Shown: positions 13,631 to 17,475 of the stretch, in pieces
How positions within the stretch are numbered: the stretch's first letter is position 1
Layout of the letters: the number at the start of each line of letters is the position of its first letter
Assembly: GCF_900540665.1 (NCBI RefSeq)
Contig: NZ_UQGV01000050.1
Location: 1-17,475 of the forward strand
Reading direction: 5' to 3'
Source: an uncultured Catenibacterium sp.
Lineage (GTDB): Bacteria > Bacillota_I > Bacilli_A > Erysipelotrichales > Coprobacillaceae
Length of the DNA: 17,475 nt
The notes under the pieces: model-generated
Database searches by the model: none
The model's input: only the letters and a program-made list of their open reading frames with translations
What the model was told of the DNA's origin: nothing
Made by a program: the position numbers and the translations under genes

Positions 13631-13639
13631 TTTTAACAA
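13622..13639. promoter_or_regulatory. Rex-like operator upstream of gap
   Basis: TTGTAAA, 4 nt (AATT), then TTAACAA: 13 of 14 positions match the Rex consensus I know for clostridia and relatives (TTGTTAA-N4-TTAACAA). Rex is the NADH/NAD-sensing repressor and gap is among its common targets in Firmicutes. The centre lies about 82 nt before the predicted start of transcription, further upstream than a simple blocking site. Confidence 0.5.
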
Positions 13640-13720
13640 ACACACTGTAAATACTTTTTAAATTAATACAATTACAATTATGATGAAAAAAATTTTATAC
13701 ATATTAATCACAATTCGACG

Positions 13721-13779
13721 GGCATTTATACCAGAGAAACCGCAGACTAAATGTTAGCTCTGGTGCTGTGACAAATGCC
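13721..13779. other. Nested hairpin, candidate structured RNA or DNA element
   Basis: Three stems nest in 59 nt: GGCATTT/AAATGCC (13721-13727 and 13773-13779), ACCAGAG/CTCTGGT (13730-13736 and 13758-13764) and CTAA/TTAG (13747-13750 and 13754-13757). Internal loops are uneven (2 and 8 nt, then 10 and 0 nt), which looks like a folded RNA rather than a plain terminator. No U-run follows on either strand. The minus strand would read from the Na/Pi gene toward gap. It matches no riboswitch or ribozyme consensus that I can recall. A bulged terminator, a small RNA or a remnant of a mobile element are alternatives. Confidence 0.5.
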
Positions 13780-13931
13780 ATTTTGTGATGCCTGTATTTT
13801 TAAGAAAAGATAAAATAAAGCTGCTACACTATGAATTATTTACACAATATAAGGTCCGGTAATAAATTAAAATCCGCTATATATTATATAACTTCAACGT
13901 AACAGCCTGTTTTTATTAAAGCATTATTAAA

Positions 13932-15623
13932 TTATTTGGTTAATTCTTTCTTTATACATTCAGCTATATTGTTAGCATGATCTGACATTCTTTCAAGATT
14001 AGAGAGAATATCAAGAAAAACAACTCCATTAGATGGTTTACATTTTCCCTGGGAAAGTCTCTGTATATGCTTATCCCTTAATTCTTCTTCTAATTCATCC
14101 ACACCATCTTCAATACGCATAACCTCATCAGCAATACTGCCATCCTGTAATTCTCTCGCTTCAACAGCCTTTTCAAAGCTGTGATATACTTTATCACCTA
14201 TAAGACGCAGCTCACTTGAACCGTTTTCTGAAAATACAATATTATTTTCTATCTTATATTTTGCTAGCTCTGCAAGATTTTCAGCGTGATCCGATACTCT
14301 TTCTATGTCAATTATGGCATGAAAAAGGTTGTTCACGAGAAAATGCTGTTTCTCGCTAATGGAAAGATTATTAACTCTTATAAGATAATCTGTAAGATAT
14401 TTTTCATACAGATCAACCTTATGCTCTATCTCATATACCTTATCTATTGCATCCTGATCATTAGTCTGGATAGCCTGCTGTGCATATGCAATATTAGACA
14501 ATGACAGACGTCCCATTATGGCGACTTCTTTGACAGCACGTTCAACTGCTACTGATGGCTGTTCTAATATTCTTGAATCAAAATGACGTGATATCTCTAC
14601 AGCATCCTTATCATTAGAATCAACATCAGTACTGATTGAAGTATCCTTCTTTTCCATTATGATAAGTCCTGAAAGCTTAACAAGCTGGTTAGCAAATGGG
14701 AACATAACAGCCGTACATGTAATATTAAAGAATGTGTGGAATATTGAAATCTCAACACTATTAATATTATAAGAAGCAAGCTGTGGGAATATCATAAATA
14801 GTACAAAGCCAATTGTACCAAATAATACAGCTCCTGCAACATTAAATAACAGATGCATACATGCAGCTCTCTTAGCTGTTCTTGTCGTTCCGGCACTTGA
14901 AATAATAGCGGTTACACATGAGCCAATATTCTGTCCCAATGTAATATATAATGCCGCATTTGTAGTAACAATCCCGCTTATTGCAAGTGTCTGCAATATA
15001 CCTACAGATGCAGATGAACTCTGTAAAATAGCTGTTACGATTATACCTATAAGTATTCCAAGAAATGGATTACTTCCAACCACTTTAAATGCCTGTGCAA
15101 AAATAGGTGCATCCGTGTAAGGGGCAATTGAACTTGACATAAAGTATAAGCCCTCAAATAATAAACCAATACCTACTATAATCTCACCAATATTTTTAGT
15201 CTTGCCTGTTTTTGCAAAAAGTATTACAAAAGCTCCAATTCCTATTAACAGAGGTGCATAAAAAGATGGCTGCATTACCTTAACAGCATCACCTAACTGC
15301 CCTAAAGATACAATCCATGCTGTTATTGTAGTACCAATATTGGCACCCATTATAACACCAACAGCCTGTACAAGGCTCATAAGTCCTGCATTAACAAAAC
15401 CAACCACCATAACTGTAGTGGCGCCACTGCTCTGTATTATTGCTGTAATTAAAGCTCCGACCAATACTGCCAGAAGCCTGTTTCTTGTAAGATATCCAAG
15501 CAGCTTCTTCATCTTACCACCTGCTGATTTCTGCATACCATCAGCCATAATGTTCATACCGTACAGGAACATTCCTATACCGCCCGCAAATTCAAATAAA
15601 CTACTAACGTACCCGATATTCAC
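13932..15623 (-). CDS. Na/Pi cotransporter family protein with C-terminal PhoU-like domain
   Basis: Sodium-coupled phosphate uptake protein of the inner membrane (NptA/YjbB-like), 563 residues from the preferred GTG start. It has two inverted Na/Pi_cotrans repeats, each with the QSS signature: QSSGATTVMVVG (64-75) and QSSSASVGILQT (201-212), followed by NIGTT and NIGSC segments. About eight to ten hydrophobic segments occupy residues 5-325. The tail (about 350-563) is hydrophilic, helical and PhoU-like (two repeats with ISEKQH...IDIERVSDHAENLAEL and LDILSNLERMSDHANNIAE), a common fusion that probably regulates transport. Some family members export phosphate instead. A GTG six codons upstream (15641) lacks a ribosome binding site; the chosen GTG has GGGAG 5 nt upstream. 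A Pho-box-like promoter precedes it; no clear terminator follows. Confidence 0.92.
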   Translation of the reverse strand: MNIGYVSSLFEFAGGIGMFLYGMNIMADGMQKSAGGKMKKLLGYLTRNRLLAVLVGALITAIIQSSGATTVMVVGFVNAGLMSLVQAVGVIMGANIGTTITAWIVSLGQLGDAVKVMQPSFYAPLLIGIGAFVILFAKTGKTKNIGEIIVGIGLLFEGLYFMSSSIAPYTDAPIFAQAFKVVGSNPFLGILIGIIVTAILQSSSASVGILQTLAISGIVTTNAALYITLGQNIGSCVTAIISSAGTTRTAKRAACMHLLFNVAGAVLFGTIGFVLFMIFPQLASYNINSVEISIFHTFFNITCTAVMFPFANQLVKLSGLIIMEKKDTSISTDVDSNDKDAVEISRHFDSRILEQPSVAVERAVKEVAIMGRLSLSNIAYAQQAIQTNDQDAIDKVYEIEHKVDLYEKYLTDYLIRVNNLSISEKQHFLVNNLFHAIIDIERVSDHAENLAELAKYKIENNIVFSENGSSELRLIGDKVYHSFEKAVEARELQDGSIADEVMRIEDGVDELEEELRDKHIQRLSQGKCKPSNGVVFLDILSNLERMSDHANNIAECIKKELTK

Positions 15624-15628
15624 TTTGT

Positions 15629-15633
15629 CTCCC
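15629..15633 (-). promoter_or_regulatory. Ribosome binding site deciding the GTG start of the Na/Pi gene
   Basis: GGGAG on the minus strand, 5 nt before GTG at 15623-15621. It favours this start over GTG at 15641, which has no such site. Confidence 0.6.
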
Positions 15634-15764
15634 GTCTGCACTAATATTTTACTGCTAATGAAAATTTATATCAATATAAGTCCGCTGTTAATACTATGAT
15701 GTAAATGTCCCCAATTATGAAGTCTTCCTGCTTTAAACTAATATTTTAAATTTTTATCACTTAT

Positions 15765-15826
15765 ATTATATAAAATGTAAAATCTGTGTGCTTTTTATGT
15801 AAAATTTATTTAACATTTCCTTTACA
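15765..15826 (-). promoter_or_regulatory. Pho-box-like direct repeats with -10 for the Na/Pi gene
   Basis: On the minus strand TTTACA (15803-15798), AGCACA (15792-15787) and TTTACA (15781-15776) repeat every 11 nt, followed after 5 nt by a perfect -10 TATAAT (15770-15765). The -35 position holds AAGCAC, a poor match, which fits an activator-dependent promoter. The Bacillus PhoP box is TTHACA repeated with 5-nt gaps. On the plus strand a further pair, TTAACA and TTTACA, with the same 11-nt period lies at 15810-15826. PhoP control is inferred. Confidence 0.5.
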
Positions 15827-15889
15827 TAATAACAATTTAAAATAATATTTTCAACAAGAAAACTTAATTCTGACAAGATATTATTAAAT

Positions 15890-15931
15890 TTGACAATAAT
15901 ATGTGCAAAAAAAATAATAATATGTTACACT
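15890..15931 (+). promoter_or_regulatory. Promoter candidates for the PHP phosphatase gene
   Basis: A perfect -35 TTGACA lies at 15890-15895 with only AT-rich -10 approximations at 17-18 nt (AATAAT, ATAATA). Separately, an extended -10, TGT then TACACT, lies at 15923-15931 with a poor -35. Either would give a leader of roughly 35-50 nt. Confidence 0.4.
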
Positions 15932-15963
15932 TTGCTTAAGTTTTGTATTTTTGTTTAAGAAAT

Positions 15964-15967
15964 GGAG
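15964..15967 (+). promoter_or_regulatory. Ribosome binding site deciding the PHP start
   Basis: GGAG lies 6 nt before ATG at 15974. An in-frame ATG four codons upstream (15962) overlaps this GGAG and has no good site of its own, so 15974 is the likelier start. Confidence 0.65.
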
Positions 15968-15973
15968 ATTTTT

Positions 15974-16795
15974 ATGTTACATAATAATAATTTATCAGAT
16001 TTTCATATCCACTCTTATTTTTCATCAGATTCCAAGGCTGAGCCGGAAGATATTATAAAGACCGCTATCAGGCTGGGGCTTAAAAGAATATGTTTTACTG
16101 ACCACAACGATTATGATTATCCTTTAGAGAATGGAAATGTTGTATTTCAACTTGATTTTGACAGCTATGTAGCACATATAGCACAGCTTCGTGATAAATA
16201 TTCAGGCAAAATCGACATATATACCGGTGTAGAACAGGGACTTCAAAAGCATCTGTGCAGACGAATTGATGAGTATGACAAAGATGGGCTTCTTGATTTT
16301 ATTATAGGCTCATCCCACCTCGTATATGGTCAGGACCCATATTATAAAGAATATTGGGACAATCATTCTGTAAATGATAGTATTTTAAATTACTTCCAGA
16401 GCATAGCTGATAATATCAATTCGTGCCATAATTATGATGTATATGGTCATCTGGACTATATTATAAGATATGCTCCTAATCAGGACAAAGACTATAACTG
16501 GAAAGCGTATTCTGATATAATTGATGATATATTAAAATCCCTGATTAATAATGGAAAAGGAATTGAGATTAATACTGCAGGTTTAAAATACGGTCTTAAT
16601 GAACCAAATCCGTGTCATGGCATTGTAAAACGTTATAAAGAGCTTGGCGGAGAGATTATTACAACCGGTTCTGATGCTCATTTACCTGAACATATTGCCT
16701 ATGATTTTAACATAATAAGTGATTACCTTACATCGGCAGGTTTTAAATATTATACAATCTTTTCAAAGAGAAAGCCGGAATTTATACATTTATAG
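15974..16795 (+). CDS. PHP-family histidinol-phosphatase-like enzyme
   Basis: Cytosolic metal-dependent phosphoesterase of 273 residues, the usual length of HisJ/HisK-type histidinol-phosphatases, which convert histidinol phosphate to histidinol. PHP metal ligands are all visible: FHIH (H11, H13), TDHND (42-46), GVEQG (E87), SSHLVYG (H115), YGHLDYI (H159), and GSDAH (D234, H236). EINTAGL (198-204) and the C-terminal FSKRKPEF stretch are family-typical. No other his genes are near, and isolated PHP proteins of this type may act on other phosphate esters, so the substrate is unproven. It is the only plus-strand gene in the window, divergent from the Na/Pi gene and convergent with the nifS-like gene. 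Confidence 0.88.
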   Translation: MLHNNNLSDFHIHSYFSSDSKAEPEDIIKTAIRLGLKRICFTDHNDYDYPLENGNVVFQLDFDSYVAHIAQLRDKYSGKIDIYTGVEQGLQKHLCRRIDEYDKDGLLDFIIGSSHLVYGQDPYYKEYWDNHSVNDSILNYFQSIADNINSCHNYDVYGHLDYIIRYAPNQDKDYNWKAYSDIIDDILKSLINNGKGIEINTAGLKYGLNEPNPCHGIVKRYKELGGEIITTGSDAHLPEHIAYDFNIISDYLTSAGFKYYTIFSKRKPEFIHL

Positions 16796-16895
16796 TTTAA
16801 AAAAAGCGAATTTAAATAGCTATTATCAATACAAGACTTTATGGTTTTATTTCTGTTTGTATATCCGGCAAAGGTTACACTATGCATGGATTGCA

Positions 16896-16957
16896 GAGCC
16901 GCTGATATAAAAAAACAGCAGAACTGACCAGCGGCTCGCAGCAGGATCAGCCTGCGG
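16896..16957. repeat. GC-rich inverted repeats between convergent genes
   Basis: GAGCCGCTG (16896-16904) and CAGCGGCTC (16929-16937) form a perfect 9-bp GC-rich inverted repeat around a 24-nt loop that contains A7 on the plus strand. A second small hairpin follows, GCAGG with CCTGC (16941-16945 and 16951-16955) and a 5-nt loop. The GC content stands out from AT-rich surroundings. On the minus strand the U7 lies inside the loop, so the large stem is not a textbook terminator, although it lies where both convergent genes should end. It could be a dispersed intergenic repeat. Confidence 0.6.
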
Positions 16958-17040
16958 ACTCTTAATGATAACAGATAATAAATATTTTATCAGAAATTGA
17001 CATTTTTATGATATTTGTACAATTAATAAATACGTTTCCA

Positions 17041-17475
17041 TCACATTGATAATTTTCTAAGTTCATATACATCCTTTCGCAGACATTCAATTACATAATC
17101 CATCTGTCCCCTCGTTATCTCTTCATTGATGGTCAGTCTGACTGTTCCATGAACAAGTTCATCATTAAGACCTATAGCGCGCAGTACATGAGAACCCTCT
17201 TTACTTGCCGATGAACATGCCGAACCGGCAGATGCGCAGATTCCCTGCTCATCTAACATGGCAATTAAGGCAGCGCCATCAATATTTTTGAAACAGAAAC
17301 TGCAATTATTAGGCAGACGGTTTCTTATGCTTCCATTTAACTTAGAACCGGGTATCATTGAAAGAACTCTGTTTATCATATAATTTCTCAATTCACTCTC
17401 GCGGCTTATCCGATGCTTTCTGTTATGCATTGCTATCGCTGCCGCCTTTGCAAATCCAATTATGCCTGCGACATT
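17041..17475 (-). CDS. NifS/IscS-type cysteine desulfurase, C-terminal part
   Basis: The last 144 residues of a pyridoxal-phosphate enzyme that takes sulfur from cysteine for iron-sulfur cluster or tRNA thiolation pathways. The frame is open to the window edge, so the 5' part (lysine for PLP, about 240-250 residues) is missing. Homology begins at NVAGIIGFAKAA. The persulfide-forming cysteine lies in SAGSACSSAS (residue 87 of the fragment), in a loop of the IscS/NifS subtype, followed by SHVLRAIGL and GTVRLTINEE, typical of the family. An internal ATG at 17430 is not the real start. The gene converges on the PHP gene, with 245 nt between them. Without upstream neighbours I cannot tell IscS from a NifS or a ThiI-partner type. 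Confidence 0.92.
   Translation of the reverse strand, partial: NVAGIIGFAKAAAIAMHNRKHRISRESELRNYMINRVLSMIPGSKLNGSIRNRLPNNCSFCFKNIDGAALIAMLDEQGICASAGSACSSASKEGSHVLRAIGLNDELVHGTVRLTINEEITRGQMDYVIECLRKDVYELRKLSM

Larger units (their letters stand above)
13491..13931. other. Gene-free region between gap and the Na/Pi cotransporter gene
   Basis: About 440 bp with no credible coding frame. The gap-proximal part (to about 13640) holds the gap ribosome binding site, promoter and Rex-like sequences. From 13640 to 13720 it is plain AT-rich DNA. 13721-13779 is a nested hairpin with local GC above its surroundings. From 13780 to 13931 I see no feature apart from a very small dyad near 13900-13912. No convincing terminator follows the Na/Pi gene. 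This stretch would contain any lineage or assembly junction. Confidence 0.6.
15624..15973. other. Divergent intergenic region between the Na/Pi and PHP genes
   Basis: About 350 bp of very AT-rich DNA between divergent genes. It holds the Na/Pi leader (about 135 nt, no recognised riboswitch), the Pho-box-like repeats and -10 at 15765-15826, and promoter candidates for the PHP gene at 15890-15931. I see no small gene. Confidence 0.6.

Noticed and set aside
13721..13779. The nested hairpin as an intrinsic terminator, an integron attC site, or a hammerhead/twister ribozyme
   Set aside because: No U-run follows on either strand, the attC core sequences are missing, and the conserved ribozyme core bases I know are not present.
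15340..15699. 119-codon plus-strand frame opposite the Na/Pi gene
   Set aside because: It is the antisense of the membrane-segment codons of the transporter, giving a proline/threonine/isoleucine-rich translation with no recognisable domain.
16719..16910. 63-codon plus-strand frame overlapping the end of the PHP gene
   Set aside because: Most of it overlaps the PHP gene in another frame and it shows no ribosome binding site or family resemblance.
1..17475. CRISPR array, insertion sequence, prophage genes, tRNA or rRNA
   Set aside because: I saw no regularly spaced repeats, transposase or phage proteins, or tRNA/rRNA sequences on either strand.

Overview
The window reads as chromosomal DNA of an AT-rich, anaerobic Gram-positive gut bacterium (Bacillota). 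The main block has a uvrB-uvrA-hprK-lgt gene order typical of Firmicutes, TAA-rich stops, strong AGGAGG-type ribosome binding sites and a flavodoxin-ferredoxin fusion protein expected of an anaerobe. From protein character I would place positions 1 to about 13,600 near the Erysipelotrichia. The three genes right of about 13,930 look more like Lachnospiraceae genes. This is a judgement by eye, not a database result.

Layout. 1-3,000, all minus strand: a ppGpp synthetase-like gene, a short-chain dehydrogenase (SDR), a flavodoxin/ferredoxin protein and a 79-residue cysteine-containing protein coupled to it by an ATGA overlap. 3,053-12,346, all minus strand: a tight gene train, in transcription order S41 protease, uvrB, cca, uvrA, hprK, lgt. 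It has gaps of 14 nt or less or overlaps, and ends in a terminator whose stem contains the last lgt codons. 12,462-13,490: gap (glyceraldehyde-3-phosphate dehydrogenase) as a single-gene unit with a clear promoter, a terminator and Rex-like operator sequences. 13,491-13,931: a 441-bp gene-free stretch with the gap control region and a nested hairpin. 13,932-15,623 (minus): a Na/Pi cotransporter with a PhoU-like tail. 15,974-16,795 (plus): a PHP-family histidinol-phosphatase-like enzyme. 17,041-17,475 (minus): the C-terminal third of a NifS/IscS cysteine desulfurase, cut by the window edge.

How the genes fit together. The central block combines nucleotide excision repair (UvrA, UvrB), tRNA 3'-end maturation (Cca), carbon catabolite control (HprK), lipoprotein modification (Lgt) and an exported or membrane-anchored protease. 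HprK senses glycolytic state and gap sits next to the block, so a redox (Rex) input on gap would fit. The Na/Pi cotransporter has direct repeats resembling a PhoP box in front of a promoter with a poor -35, which fits phosphate-starvation control.

I did not find a defence island, CRISPR array, insertion sequence, rRNA or tRNA. I see no convincing wholly new system. The most useful leads are regulatory (Rex-like and Pho-like sites), structural-RNA-like (13,721-13,779), the unusual UvrB beta-hairpin, the Cca tail overprinted on the uvrA start, and a possible lineage junction near 13.6-13.9 kb that could be gene transfer or an assembly chimera.
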